A DNA stretch of 64,000 nucleotides from Oreocharis arfaki (taxonomy: Eukaryota; Chordata; Aves; Passeriformes; Paramythiidae). The notes beneath the pieces are model-generated. The model was given only the letters and a program-made list of their open reading frames with translations. It was not told the origin of the DNA and ran no database searches. The stretch is taken from positions 496,001-560,000 of the forward strand of contig VZRR01011618.1 in the NCBI GenBank assembly GCA_013398015.1. The letters run 5' to 3'. This document shows, piece after piece, positions 1 to 14,600 of the stretch; the first letter of the stretch is position 1; each line of letters opens with the position of its first letter. The translations under genes were made by a program, and so were the position numbers.

Positions 1-3000
1 CTCCAACGGGATGGTGGTACGTGACCTCTGCAAGAGAACTGCCAGGTTCACAGCAGGATTCACCATAAGCTCTACAAGCCAAACCAGTGTCAAACACCTT
101 AACAGAGTCAGCTTAGAGAAAAAAAAAACAGGTCTCTAACTCCTGTATGGGTATCTCACAAACTGCCAGTCTAAATACAGGAGAGATTGAAATACCCTCT
201 TAGTGAAAAGAGGTTCAAAATCCTCCTGGTTTTCTAGTTTGGGTAAGCCATTTTATTCACCTACATGGAAGAAATGAGCTCCTAGAAGGCTCTGCTTAAA
301 TGGCCAGGTAGCACTAATGACAACACATATAAACCACTTTAAAATATTGAAGTTGTTCTGCTTGATTTTGAAAAAGACTCAAAAGCATTTCCAGCTTGCC
401 ACTGCCAACTCAAGTTTGGCCTGTAACAAAAAATCAAACTCTAAATAAAAGCAGAAAGCATAGGTACATTCCCATAACCAAAAATGAGTGAGCTATTACA
501 GCTCAGCAATTTACTGCCCATCCTCTGAGCTGCAATAAGTATGTGAGCACTTGAAGCCCACTTCAGCACTGAAATAAAAGACATTTGCTGGAAGCGTGCA
601 TCAGGGATATCTGCAGCTGTTTCACGGCGGTATTAACCCCCCAGTCTAAGAGCACACTAACAGGAGATTAGCATGTTTTACCTGATAAACTAGAATTTGT
701 GAATCCACAGCTACTTGACTGCTTCCAACCCTGGAAATTAACCACCACTCTGTTAGCTGAAAGACAGGGTGCTCACAGTGACACCAGCTCCAATTAAAAC
801 TGCTGCTGATTCAGAAACAGGAGAGATTGATAGTCACAGAAAAAAAGCCTTTGAGACAGCGGCCCTATGGGACACATAGCATAACCAGACAGTGACACCA
901 GCAGAATTACAGGATCATGTCAATCACAGTTCTTTAGGTTTCTTTTAAACACATATACCTGCAAATTTGAAAATAAAACATGTTTCTGCATGTATTTTTA
1001 GAAACGAATGATCCACTTCGTGGCATTTCCTAATGCTCCTGTATGCAAATCTACACATTAATTAATCCCAAGTCACTCCCTGGAATATTATACATATGAT
1101 AAATATTTAATTCTTTGCACAGACAGTACAGGTTGAACACTTTTATATTCCTACCACATTACTAAAGCCACGAACAGTGGGGAAGTGTCTGAAATAATAA
1201 ACTGTATTTGATCATTCTCTGCCATAGCCACTGCAAGGATAAATCTAAGGGAAAGCCAAGGGAAAGGAAAGACACCAAACGCAAAAAGGTGACAAAGAGC
1301 TCCAGAAACTTGTTCATTTGGTGTTAAGTGACAGAAGCAACATGTGCTGCCTTGTGCCTGTGTAGAGAAACAGCTTCTAACAGAGTAAAGAACTTCTCCT
1401 CGGTCTCAAAGCGTGTAATCTTTTCATCCCATGTCCATGGAGAAGTATGGACACTGGATGAGACACTCATTTTTCAACACCTTCTGAGAAATAATTAAAC
1501 TATCAGCGTTTGCTCAGTTACCACTGGGCATGTAAAGTGTAATTACAACCTTTTCCAGTTAAAGCACCACATCCAGCAAACATCCAGGAGGTCTGACAGC
1601 GAAGTTCTGCTTTTCCTACTGTGCAGAGATCCCATTCCAAGGAGAGAAGTACTTGCAGAAACGTGGTCCCATGGGAAGATGCAAATCCACTCCCTCCCTG
1701 TCCTGCCCTGGACTGGCTGAAAAGTCCCAGGCATCAGCTTATTCCCAAATCTCCCGTGCCCAGAGTGCCTCAGGGTCCCACCACCACCGCTCTGCCACCC
1801 GCCCTCTGAAACCAGAGTAGCAACTGCCAATTTCTCTTCCAGCCCTTTTCAGTCCAGAGAGCCAGAGCTCTACTCACAGTGATTTTTCCGTAGTTTTTAA
1901 TTTACGGATTATCCAACTGCATTTGATCGAGACAGAAAGAAGAAACCAATAACATAGCAGAGCACTTAGGAACACTAATTGCAAATTACTCTTAAATAAT
2001 ATATCATCCCTCTCTTAATTATGGCAACTTGCACTCTCCTTGGAAAAGCGCACATCTGCTAATGTATTTTCCAATAATATCAATATGAAGTTGCAAGGAA
2101 AGGCTAGAGTAGTGGTTGCTTTGTATCTTGACCTGCTCTCAGCCTAAGTTTCCCTGAATGTCCATAAAGCTTCTCTATTTTTCCCTTTCTGACTTAAAAA
2201 ATTCGTTCTGAAGATTCATTTCTTGAGCCAAGGATTGTTTGCTAACACTCCTTTCTGAAGGAAAGGGTATACCAGGAACCTGGATTGCCTTAATAACTAA
2301 CTAAATCTCGTATTTCCAATTCATTTCCAGAGGCATTTGAGGCTGGACCACTGTAAATTCTGGAGATTTCATGTTTCTACCTGCTTTAGTGCACCAAAAT
2401 CCTGGAGGCCATTTTCTCTATTTAAATTACAGTTTTCCTTAGGACTTGTATGATACTGAAAGATGCTGAAGCCTTGGCTGCCATTCCTGTTCGACACATG
2501 CCAATCGCCAGAATTTCCAACAGACGTCCATGACTCTGAGTTCTTTAACATACTCTCATCAAATATGAGGATGGCCATGACAAATTCTCAGCAGTGGCAA
2601 GCCCTAAGCACTTGCACCAGTCCCTGGCTCTGGCATTGAAAACCAAGCACAGAGCACTTTAGCTTCTGCTCCCAAAGAAAAGAGACACCTTTGAAAAAAC
2701 GTAAGAAAAACTGTTTTTCCAGCACTGTCCACTGTGTAAACAGTGGAGCTGCAATATGAGCTCCACTCTTCTTGACCAAATCCCCTGGATGTTACTGCTT
2801 CTTGGGAACACCATAATCTAAGTCCTGTAATTTGAATTTCTAAATAATTCAGAATGTAGGTAACTAGATCTGTTCATATGATTCTGTTGTCTAATATTTC
2901 CTTCAAGTTCCAAATAAACCATGTTTAGTGCACAGACCTGACATGCCAATAAAGGTTCAGAGCATCTCTAGACCTGCTGTTACCTAGAAGCAACCCAGTC

Positions 3001-6000
3001 GTGCTGTGAGATCATCAAGTGGCTCACCTGATCAGCTGGCTCACCTGTAGCCCCACGCCACCATCACCAAACTAATCATCTAAATGAGACACCCTTCTCA
3101 CTCCAGCCAATTAATCACACATCTTCATCTGACAGGCACAGGCTTGGAGTTATTGCTCTGAGCAACTAGTTTTCCTCACTGCAGAGAAAACCAACAATAA
3201 ATAATCAAAGGAAAAGTAAAAAACAACCTCAGTCTTAGAGAAAATCACGTGGATCTTAAAAGAGATTTTTCAGCCTGCAGTACACAGGGCATGCATCCTC
3301 TTACTCTAAAAATGTAAGATGGCCTTTTAGGTTCTCAGATGTGATGGCCTGTGAATCCCCTTGCCCTGAAATAACCTAGAGCTAAACAAAGGATAATTTC
3401 TTTTCTTTTGTTTTAGTTCATCGGTCAACTGGAAATATTTTCAAGTTTTACAGGAAAACCAGTACGCTCAAAATATCTGTTTCAAGGTAGAAATCGTGAG
3501 AGGTCGGATGGAGACATTTCTCCTTCTTCTCAGAAGTAATTACAGTCTACACTTGTTCCCATTCCTTTGGAAAACATCCCTGAGACCAGTTACCACAAAA
3601 CATTTCAGCTTCAATGCACAGAGTGCGGCCTCTGCCAAATTTTTCTGACCAGTGCTAACAGAGCTGCAGCCCCAGCAAAGCCACTCTTCCCAGGCATCCT
3701 GGAATTTCCCTGTCATTGGCAGAGGGAGCCTGTTCTTGTGTTTCCTCAAAGAATGCAAAATAGGAAACAGTCCTAATGGTGACACGTCCCTCATAGATAA
3801 TTAAATAGAAAATCTGGCAGATTTTCAGACAGGCTGCTACCTGCCCATGAATACAAAGTAGCTTTGCTTGACAGTCAGCTAATGCACCAGGCCCCCTGCC
3901 TGGGCTGGGTGAGTCTCCTGGAAGACTTTAAACAAATGTTTATGATAGATCAGCATTACACTGCTCACTTAGTCTCGTCCAAGAGACGAGACACCCACAT
4001 CAGTCTTTGATGACTCTTGTAAAAATCCCACCCCCTTCCCAGCAGCACTGTGCATGCTCCTACTAGGTTTTCCTTCTAAGCAGCGCCCTGCCCATTTCTG
4101 GGTATTTTCACTGGCAATCCCGTACAACCAGCTATTAACAGCCAGGCTATTAACTGGTGCTGCTCAGCTGCATTTGTAGTAGGATTTCCACTTGTTCCAG
4201 ACAATGATTTTAACACTGACTGACCTAGTGTGGGGTCTATTAACCCCACAGTATCCAGGCAGGTAAAAATGAACAACTTTCCACTCCTCCCAGCAGCCGT
4301 AACAGCTGAAGTGTTAAAAGCGTACTGAGGGCAATGCTCTTTTTAACAGCACTTGGCACAATTAGCTTTAATTCAGAGCTGTTATTTTACAGCTTCATTT
4401 GTTTCTGCCAATTTTATGTTTGAAGGGTGGGGAAAGCATGAAGGAATAACAATTTAAGTGCTCAGCAGATGGAGAACGAGTACCTCTTATTCTCTCTATC
4501 ACTGCTGAAAACAGAAGTGTTCCACCTCGCAGGAACCCCTTGCCAAAAGCAGAAAAAACTGAAACACCTCAGCAGCCACCAGAGTATTTGAACCATCACA
4601 GACAAGTATGTTTCTTTGCAATGTTGCACAGGGAATGTAGCTTGGAATAAGACAAGCACCTCAGCAGCACCACAAACAGTGGGTTGTCAGCATAAGGAAT
4701 TGCATCTTCTGGAGAGCCAGGCACTTTTCAGCCTGTCTTTTTTTCCTTAACACTATGGATATGAGAGGGAGAAAGCTACAGAAAACAGAGTCCCTAACGT
4801 GCCAAGTTGCCACTGAGTGTGTGAGCTGGTTGTGCTTCTGCTTTTCTGTGCACGGCTCTTTGCCCCTCCGCATATCTGGCAGCAACTCGCCTCCGCAGCA
4901 AGCAACAGGACAAAACCACTCTCCCTCCAGGTATTACATGTGTGACACAAACATTCACTCGGCCTCGTGACTAAACCCTGGCATGGGCAGATGGCACTGC
5001 AATTAAAGGATCATGTCAGTTCATGAGAGGGAAAAGATAAAGACCTGCTTGAAGAAGCCTCACAGTTCATAGGTTGCTGTCCAAGCTGGAAAGGGAATAG
5101 TTCAGAGCACAAATGACTCTGAAACAAACACGACTTTAAAAATCACATCACTCTGAAATGGTCCAAAGGAGGACACGTGCTGTTGCTGATGTGGGATATC
5201 CTGGTTTGCAGCTCAAGGGCACTGTCTGGACATAACTACAGGAGCCCCATCACAGTCAATGTCATTTCAGTGTGTTGGACCCACAGGTCCCAGTGGAAAC
5301 CCCCATACAGGGAGTCCTCCAGCACATGGTGGTGGGACAGGAACCACGGCAAGCAATAACCACCCTGGGGCCAGAAGGTACAGAAGGTACAGAAAGGGGA
5401 TGGCAAACTCAACAATTTCCCCACCCCCAGCACCTCCCTGAAAAGAGAGAAGCAGAACAGGGTGCAGGATCCTGCCGGGGGGGTTCTGTATTTGACTCTG
5501 CTCTTCAGCTCACTGCACAAAGTGCTCGCATACCACAGTAATGAGAGCAGTAGAAATGCCTCCAGAGGTAGAATAGATTAGAGACAGACAAACAAGAATG
5601 CAGCAGCTAAAGGAATAATCAGAGCTCCCCTCCACAGGGAAAGGGCAAGTCTAGGCACTCCTCTCTCTGACAAATCACTTCTAAAAATAAACTAGGGAGA
5701 CAGAGCCAGGCCTAACGGTGTGACAAGAGTTAAAGTGCAGCACTGGGGGCCTGCCATGCCTTATACAGCCACAGAATTGATCCACTCAGAGGACACAAAT
5801 ACAGATATTTCTCTGGCATCCTCCACTACAGGCAGTGGTCGGGTCCTGGCCAGGGTGCTGCATTAGCTACCACCCTCCATTTCAGAGTGCAGCTTTTACT
5901 TTTTCCTGGGAAAGGTAAACTTTTTTCTCTTTTCCACCCCAGTTTCCAGTAGAATAAGGCACATATTGAGCACAGGCTCAATAGCTTCCACTTGTAGCTC

Positions 6001-7905
6001 ATCAGCCCATGCTTTTTTAAAATCTACCTTTTTTTGTGCTACCACCTTAGTATCACCTACAAAGGCAGGACCCAAACTTCTCTGTGAGCCAAGGCTAGAG
6101 GAACGCAAAAACCTTGCTTGATTCCCCTTCAAATGAATTGTAGCAAACACATTTTTTTCCTGTCTATGTAAGAGCACAAGAAAAATCAATTCTGCAGCTA
6201 ATACACTCTTCCATGGAACCACAGTAACCAGTAGTAGATGTCTTTGCTACAAAATAATACTTGGCAAACCCACAGTGCTTTAGGGTCAGCAGAGAGATGT
6301 CATTCCTTCCTGCACAAAATCATTAACGCTGATGCCACAGATATGCTACTCGTAATGCTGAATAAATACTCCAGAAAGATAAATAATATTTTCATTGAGG
6401 TCTCTGCTTAAAGGAATATAGAAGAATCATTTCACCCCTAAGCTGATAATAGGGTCCACGTGTGAAAACAATAAAATAATAAAAACGACATGAATAAGAC
6501 TTCAATGGAAAAAGCTTTACCCAAGGAAAAGTTTCTACATCAAAGCAGGCAGATAATCTGACAATATTTTCTTCTACAAAACTGGATAAAGTTACTCAAT
6601 GATTTAAACAAGATACAGTATTATAATTTTTATTAGTCCCTAAAGAGCTACAACTAAGCTGCAAGGGAAAATCGTCTGCCTTATCCTGGTAGGAAATCTA
6701 AGGTAATCATTAATTTTTTCTGTTTTGCATGATCACAACCAAAAATACATACAAATAACTGATTTTCTAGAATTACTACTGCAAACATTAGTGGGTTTGG
6801 TGCAAAAGTATTCAGAGTTAAAGTTTGCAAGGGTCTGATCAGTTTTCCAAATCAATAGGAGTAGGAGACTCCATTCTTTCTCATGTTCCTTGTGCAGCTG
6901 TTGTTCCTTGACCAGCAGCTCACACCAAGGGCATAGGCAAGACATGCAGGATGTCAGAGAGAGCAAAATACTTCTCAGCAGGATGTGTCTGGACTCACAA
7001 AGTAGGGAGGGACCTTTCTAAACAGAAGTGTTTCAAGTTATTCTCTCTAAAAACAACTAAACACTAACTGAATTCTATTCCAAAAGGCAGAAGAGAAAAC
7101 TACTGTACTTTCCCTTTCGCTTAAACAAGTGATATATCCATGGTGTAAGGGATAAGTATCAGCAATAATAGCTGTAATAAGCAGCTCAGCTGATATCAAA
7201 TGAGACACATTCCTCATCTCTCTGTTGGGCCACTGGATTTTCTCCAGTGCATCTGACACTCATTGCAGCAGCAGAGATGAGAGAGTGGTACAGGTGTTGC
7301 AAATTTAGTAGCAGTGAACTACATGGTAATTGGTCATAAGTGAAGAAACCACTTTCAAAACCACGGATCTGCTACCACGTTGGTTACATTCTCAACTAGG
7401 TTTTTTTCTCTCCCATTTTTTCACTTGCCCAACCCTTGCCACAGTCAGTATTTTGTCCACTGGGATATGTAGACACATGGTATCTGATGACAGCCTGGCC
7501 TCCAAGGTTTGCCCTTCATCCTAAGTATTCCCAGGTCCCCAAGACAATGTAACTAAAGATCTCCAGGTTAAACTGCTGTCAGGATGAGAGGTAAGACAAC
7601 AGTAACTTATCAGGACCAGAAATTGGTGCGTTAGGACCACAAGCGTATTTGTAAAACGAACATGCTGTCACCTAATCTCTACAGGACTGGAAAGATCTTG
7701 CTGGTTCCATAAGCACGTTACAGCTCTCACTTGGCTCTGCATGTGTATGTAATCCTGGTCATAATTACATGCATATGTTAGGTATTATTTATAATTCAAT
7801 GACAAGAGACTGATTTCATTTTTCGTTGGTCACTGCTGCTCTGTATGTTTGTGCTGCATAAAGCACAGATTTCCTTTGCCAATCAAAATCTGGTATCTAA
7901 GATCC
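1..7905. other. Gene-less unique sequence
   Basis: No coding exon, RNA gene or clear mobile element was recognised here. Open frames are short (108 codons at most, 5896-6222 on the minus strand) and overlap on both strands without a known domain, as expected by chance. The sequence is AT-rich with scattered A- or T-runs. Small local features are an 8-bp-arm hairpin at 3972-3992 and an 11-bp direct repeat (TGGCTCACCTG) near 3019-3050. A stretch near 2140-2165 faintly resembles the interior of an old MIR-type SINE, but it is too short to call. Confidence 0.6.
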
Positions 7906-8665
7906 TGTGGTGGGCTGACCCTGACTGGACACCATGTGCCCAACAAAGCCGCTCTATCACTCCCCTCCTCAACTGCACAGGGGACAGAAAATATCATGAA
8001 CAATTCATGGGTCAAGACAAGGACAGGGAGAGGTCACTCACCAATCACCATCACAGGCAAAAAAAGATTTGACTTGGGGAAATGAGTACAATTTTTATTA
8101 TCAATCAGATTAGAACAAGATAATGAGAAACAACCCCAAATCTTAGAACACTTTCCCCTCATCCCTCCCTTCTTCTGGGGTTCAACTTCACTCCCAATTT
8201 CTTTCCTTCCTCCCCTCAGCAGTGCAGGGGGATGGGGAATGGGAGCTGTGGTTAGATCATCACATCTCTGCTGCTCCTTCCTCCTCAGTGGGAGGACTCC
8301 TCACAGTCCTCCCCTGCCCCAGCGTGGGGTCTCTCCCATGGCAGTCTCCTATGGATTGCCCCAGCGTGGGTCTCTTCCATGGGGTGCAGTCCTTCAGGAA
8401 CTGACTGCTCCAGCGTGGGTCACCTGCAGGTTTGCAAGTCCTGCCAGCAAACCTGCTCCAGTGTGGGCTCCTCTCTCCACACATCCACAGGTCCTGCCAG
8501 CAATCTGCTCCAGCATAGGCTTCCCACGGGGTCTCAGCCTCCTTTGGGCATCCCCCTGCTGCAGTGTGTCCCAGGGGCACAACCTGCCTCACCACAGTCC
8601 ACATCATGGGCTGCAGAGGAACCTCTGCTCCAGCACACATCAGATGCTCAAGCTGTCCTACTTTC
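7906..8665 (+). mobile_element. Avian endogenous retrovirus LTR, solo and 3'-truncated
   Basis: This block resembles, from memory, a long terminal repeat family abundant in bird genomes. It starts with TG at 7906 (TGTGGTGGGCTGACCCTG). It then runs through a region containing GCCGCTCTATCACTCCCCTC, a block around GACAGGGAGAGGTCACTCAC, an AT-rich part near 8080-8150, and a GC-rich 3' half made of degenerate CTGCTCCAGCGTGGG-type repeats. No gag, pol or env reading frame lies on either side, so it is best read as a solo LTR or an LTR fragment. The 3' boundary is uncertain: recognisable similarity fades near 8665 and no clear terminal CA or target-site duplication was found. Many CpG positions appear decayed to TG or CA, so the copy is not recent. 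Open frames of up to 143 codons inside it are by-products of its repeats and GC content. The class (ERVL-like or ERVK-like) and the strand are tentative. Confidence 0.72.
8314..8640 (+). repeat. Degenerate 45-50 bp tandem repeats inside the LTR
   Basis: About seven related units begin near 8314, 8356, 8405, 8453, 8505, 8556 and 8625. Each opens with a variant of CTGCTCCAGCGTGGG, and several are followed by a CCCATGGGG- or CCCACGGGG-like segment and CAGTCC or GTCCTGCC. Spacing is about 42-69 bp, so the array is diverged and partly deleted. It is an internal part of the LTR rather than an independent satellite. Confidence 0.7.
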
Positions 8666-11600
8666 TCTAACAGGTGGCTTGGGGACAGCTCAGTCTCCTG
8701 TAATACTCATTTTGAAAGTCCCTCTGGTCTAATAACAACGCAAGTATGCATCAGTTTATATCACGGATGCTGCTCATTGCACAGCCAGCCTATAAAAACA
8801 GAACCAACCTGCTGAAGAGATTCTCAAGACAAAAAATGTGTCAATGGATTACAGCTGGGTTTGCTTTCTTCCCCTTTTGTTACTGAGGGAATCTATTGAC
8901 ACTGCCTCTGCTTCTAGTTTTACTCCTTGTAAGTCCATGATGCAGAAATCAAAAACACTCAGAGATTTGTAATTTCAATTGTTCCTGGAGGAAAGATGGC
9001 AAACAAGGCATGTCCATGGGAGGACTGTCAGGTACATACAACTCTGGGAAATCCAGCCTCGCTAGTCTAAATTATTCAACTTGACCTAGTCAATAAATAT
9101 TGCATCAAAATTCAGAGCAAGAAAAAGAAATTTTGTACATGAGATTTATGTTTCACTCTATGATTCACATTATAAGTGGTTTGATTAAATATTTATTCTA
9201 ATATTCACTCGGGTTAAGAATTACACCAATCTGTCTATACAAAGCTATGCATAAGCTCATAGGAGATTTTATAAATACAGCAGAAATGCGTTATCAACCT
9301 TCTAGTTTTATTCTAAAACCATTTTTTTCCTTTCTTCATAAATAATCCTGCCAATATAATTTATTCCTTGCCACCAGTGGGCTATTGATCTTCACAGCTG
9401 TTGCTCATGGGCTAAATCAAGAGAGGTTTCTGTTAAAAGAGAATTCAAGTTCTCAGACATCTCAAATACCTTCAGAAGCAGAAGTTCAGTAGAGAAAATA
9501 CTAAAGGAGAACTTTCATAAGGTTCAGGTAAGCTCTGCTATATCACCGTGATCTTTGATACATTTCAAGATTTAGATCAAATTCTTCAAAAAGCTAAACT
9601 TCATCCCTCTGATATTGCAGATAATAACATATTCTTTCTGCTAGAGGGAATGATTATGGCAGCTCGGTTTTTCTCAGAAATCAGCCTAGAAGTACATGTT
9701 ATTTTCTTGAGATGATAAAGAGATCAGTGACATTTACATGAAAACAGATCTGAATGTTTAAAACTAGCAGGTGATGTTGAGAGACATTTTATAAGATTCG
9801 GTCTTAAAATTGTTTATGGCTCAGACTCTAAAAATGAGTTCCAGTTGTGTATGTCCCTGTCATTAGTCATATCATAAAACAGAAGCCACAAGTCATGATT
9901 GAAATTGTTGATTATTGGTAGCTGACAGCTGCTTGTACATGGAGCCGAAATCGAGGAACTTTGTTGTCAGCTCTAGCACTGTTTGATTCACTGAGTTACA
10001 TGGTCCTCACCTTTATCTTTCTTCCTCTGAAAGAATTGAAAATGTTATTCACCTGTTAAGTGTTGTAAAGTTGAGACATAAAAAGCACTATATAACCATT
10101 GTGTTGCTGTTTATTAATTAATGTAGTAAAAAAGCACAATTAGGCATTTTTCTTTGTTTAGAAACATAATGGGCAGCCTGTGAAAGAGCTTCAAACTTCA
10201 CCTCTGCTGATTTGATAGAGGGAATATCACATCATTAAATACAAAAATGGCAAGCACATTATTATTCTGTTGGATTTTCTTTGCCAGAATCTGTAAGCAG
10301 ACCGCATAGATGGTCAAAAGTTCTATGTAGTGAAAAATATTCAGTATCTCTCATCTGCTTTTACTATAATTTCTGTCAAGGTTCTTTCAGCCAGCCAGCT
10401 AAGAGTATCTGCTATCAGTTATTTAAATTCACAAGCTAAACCCTTCTTTCAGCTCAGGAATGGGATACAAAATGAATGAGGCTTGTCCTGCTTTTTTTCC
10501 CCCATTATTTTTTAGCACCGGACAGAGAACTCTAATTCTCCAGATCACCAGACCAAGTATCAGTATAAGTGAGCTAATTTAACTGGAGAGAATATACCAG
10601 TACAGATGCTATGGGCTCTCCTCAGTCCTAGAGCAAAATTATACTAAAAAAATCATGGTATGTTTCCAGTCTCACTAAGGCCACTGCCCTCCTGTGTGAC
10701 CGAACCAAGGCGCTTTACTTCAGCATGCTTTTTTTTCTCATTAGTTAAGACATGTATAATAAATAAGCCTGAGACAAAAAGTGTTTTGAAACTCATCCTG
10801 AGAATTCTTTAAACCTAAAAGTACAAAGTCAAAAATTGGTGTTAATCCATTGCCTTATCAACCCCTTTAGTTTCACTACTCAGATATATGCAGAAATAAT
10901 CAAAGCATGAGTACCTGTGTTCTGAAGAAAGAAGAAGCACAAGCACAGGAATTTATATCCACCACTTCAGACAAGACGCAGATAATTCCTTAACAGTTCT
11001 TGGAAACAAAGCTACATGCTGTGGTCACATTAGATCATTTACTTCAGAAAGATATTAAATCTTTATTGAAATATTGCAGGTAATTAAGAACTCCCAACAT
11101 CCGCTGGTAAGCTGCTGCAGATGCCATAACCCTGATGGCTGAAGTGTCACCCATCTTTCCCGTTTCAATTTAGCTGACTACAGCTTCCAGAGGGAGGATC
11201 TCAGAATGCCTCTTCCTACTAATTAAACAACTGTTTAATATGGTGTGCCTTCCTTTGAGTATCCAAAGGGCATTGCTGAGCCTTGTTTTCACATCAGGTC
11301 TGGAAGGTCACTATAATAGCACTCTCAAGGATGTGCTGCCTACAAGCAGTTGAAGCTCCTCCTTGCACATTCATAAAGGCAAACCCATGGTTGCTTTTGC
11401 CTGGCTGGCCCAAGGAATGTTTCCTGGCACAGCCCCATTGCATTACTGATAGGGCACAAGTCACCCTAACCTACATCCAAGCACTGGATGGCATCCAGTC
11501 CCCAATGTCCTTGTCCAAGCAAACCCTTCCACCACCAAACCCAGCTGATACACTGCGACCTCTGGTCCCAAAGGGACAGAGCCTGTTAAGGGAGAAGTTG

Positions 11601-14600
11601 GAGTGACTCTCCAGCCTGCACAGTGATGTCTGTTAAGATCCACTTTTCAGAAGAAGACAATCTGGCTATACAATCCAGACTCTTTTTCCTTACTTCTCTA
11701 GTTCTGTGTTTTATCAAGCAAAGAATCTATAACACTAATAGAAGATTATTTTACAGAAAATATATTCAGATACTTCTCTCTCTCAGTTTATTCTGCCAGG
11801 CCCTCTCTCAAATGTGGCTGCTCCTGAAAGCTGGCAAAACCATCATGCAGCTGTTTGCTCAACAGCTCAGTGCCTCGGTATTCGCCATGCACAGATTCTT
11901 CACTCTGCATTGATTAAAAGGAAGGTTCAGTGAAGAATGGCACTACCAGGAAAATGCTGGTCCCAAATTCCTCCTCCTCAGAAAAGGTGTGGTGGGCAGA
12001 CAGATAGGACAACCACATGACAACCCTGCCTGTTGTCAGCTGTGGACAGGACAGCCACAACACTAAACACATATCCAGGTGAACACCGTCACCCCAATAT
12101 GTCAAATCTTATCAGACATCTTCCTTTTCAGCGTGATTTGATCAACTCATCCAGTACTGCCACATCAGCATTTCCTACTCAGCAAGGAGCAGACACAACA
12201 AACTGTCCCAAAGAACTAGGACTGTGTAGGCTTTACCACCATTCTCCCTTGATTGCCTTTCCTAGCTGTGAATCATGCAAGTGCCTGTGCAAGGCACCAA
12301 GATTTCTCCATTGCTATGGGAACACAGCACTCTGCAGCTACTGAAATACTCAGCCCACCTCCATAAAATACCACGATTCACAGATACCAGCCAAGTACCT
12401 GAGCAAAGAAAGGTTTTCAAAAGCCAATGTGCTATTAGCATTTAATAAGGAGAAAGGAAGGTTATTCTCTCTGAACAACTTGAGACTACTCCAAGAGATG
12501 GAATCACTGCTGACCTGCTGCACTCAGCAACTCCTCCTCCCCCTCACCTGAGGTGTTCGTAAAAAGGCAAAGTCCTGCATTAGAAAGAAAACAAAAAGAA
12601 ACACCTACCCTCAGAATAACACAAACATTAGCCATTCAAATGTGACTGAATATCTGTGGTCGGTATCCAGCTATCTGGCACCCAACAATTTGGATCATCT
12701 CTGCCCTGAAATTACTCTCCCACAGACCTCCAGGATAGGTACAAAGACAGCACACAGACATCCGGCCTGTACCTCCTTATGGGCTGAGGTTAGATGGCAT
12801 TTCTTTACAAAGAGCTGAATATTTCCTCCTTCCTTTTACCCACAAACTCAAATATAAAAAGAAAAATAAGAGTTTATTTCCCATCACTGGCTGGCACAAC
12901 TTTTATGTAATCTGGAACAATAAACAAGGACACTTGCATGGGATTTGGTTTTTTCTTAGGCAAGGACATTACTGGGATTCAGTGGGTTTACTTCTGGTTT
13001 ATTGGTCTATCCCACTTTAATAAGCCAGTTCTTACACAAACATACTTTGCCTGTCAAGTGGTAAGATGAGGCATAAAAACTAAGTTGCAACAGAATTGAG
13101 TTCAGCAGGAAGGGAATTAATTATTTCTCTTTGAACAAAACAAAATAAAAGAGAAAAAGTCTTCCACACATAATTTCAGGATCATCTTGAATCTATCAAA
13201 TTACCAATCAGTCAGGAAACACCAGGGGGAAGGGTGATGTTTAACTGTATCACAATTAAATGCACTGTAAAGCTGCTCTCACTGGACCTTTTATGCCTGT
13301 TTTTCCTGTGTTCCCAGTGGTGATAGGAGCTGTCGGGATTGAAGGAGTACAAGAGGACTTGCCATAACTGCAGCCTTTGCTGAGCACCATCAGTCACACT
13401 CTCTGGAGATCAAGCTTTCAGATCCAGGGTCCAGCAGTGTAGGAACGGGAGGACCAGTCCACGATGATTGGCCAAAACCCAGGATTTGCCTTTCCCTTAG
13501 GTTATAGCCAGCCATGGTTTCCAGAGTCTCCCACCTTCCTGTACAGGCTAATTGCAGCAATGGTGTGGCACCCTTCCAGCCATGCAGTGCCAGACCTGGT
13601 GCATGTGTGACCTCAGTCGGTCACAGGAACCTCCATCTTCTCCTTCTGCCTATCAGTGAAAGTGTTCACAGGATGCTTTTGCAAGTCACAGGAAACGAAG
13701 TTACCCCAAGACATCTGATCCAGTCCACCAGACAATGGTCATGACTTGAAAGGATCTATCTGGACCTTAGAAGAGGCTCATAACAATCTCACAAATGATG
13801 ACCAAGTTTAAACTTCCTGTTTCCTAGAAAACTCATAGAAAATTTCCAGCTGCTAACCCAATCTAACTTGACCTGAAATTCTGAGACATTCTGTGTTAGA
13901 CAATAACACGGACTTCAATCTCTTTTAGTGGTGGTAAAATAGATTATCTCCTCCTGTATCTACAGGAAAACAACCCCTATCTCCCCTCAGTCTTCATTAC
14001 TCTAGGGAAATAAACAACCACAACTTGAGTATTTTTTTTCAGCAAGTACTCATACATATCTTTTCTATTTTTTTGATCAACCCAGTAGCCCTTTTTGACA
14101 CCTTTTTTAAAGAGAGACATCCAGGCTTCTGTACGTATTTTGTCAATAGCATCTTACATTGAGCTTGGAAGCACTGCGTGTTTGTAGTTGTCAGTGAGCC
14201 ATGAAAGCAGAGTAATTATTTCATCTGTGGTAATGCTGTCATGTGTTTCAGCTCTTGAGATTGCCTAATGCACCACTGGAGGACTGTCAGCTCTGGATTT
14301 GGTGAGCACAGTACATGAATGTCAGATAGGACATGAGAGGATACAACAGGACAGGACAGGAGGAAACACAAGCTACTGGCCATGCTGTTACAGATCACAA
14401 TAACATCAAAGACTAAAAGTTCAAATAGCAAAAAGAAAATATAATACAGGCCACAGTAACAGAGGTCTTTATAATGAAAAAGTAGGTAGCTTCAGTTTAT
14501 GCCATGCACAAGTACATGAAATGATAGTGATTTATGATTTTTAAACAAAAGAAATAAGTATTTTGATTAGGCTTGTGGGGGAGGGAGTACAGGGCTTTGT

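Noticed and set aside
2108..2170. MIR-like SINE interior (CTCTCAGCCTAAGTTTCCCT)
   Set aside because: Only one short segment resembles the SINE core, with no ordered match on either side.
3972..3992. 8-bp-arm hairpin (GTCTCGTC / GACGAGAC, 5-base loop)
   Set aside because: Several such short hairpins are expected by chance in a window of this size, and nothing nearby suggests a function.
5896..6222. 108-codon open frame on the minus strand
   Set aside because: No recognised protein similarity, no supporting gene structure, and length within the chance range.
8239..8670. 143-codon open frame on the plus strand, with 126- and 117-codon frames overlapping
   Set aside because: It lies inside the LTR and follows the GC-rich tandem units. 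Long frames occur on both strands there because of composition, not coding.
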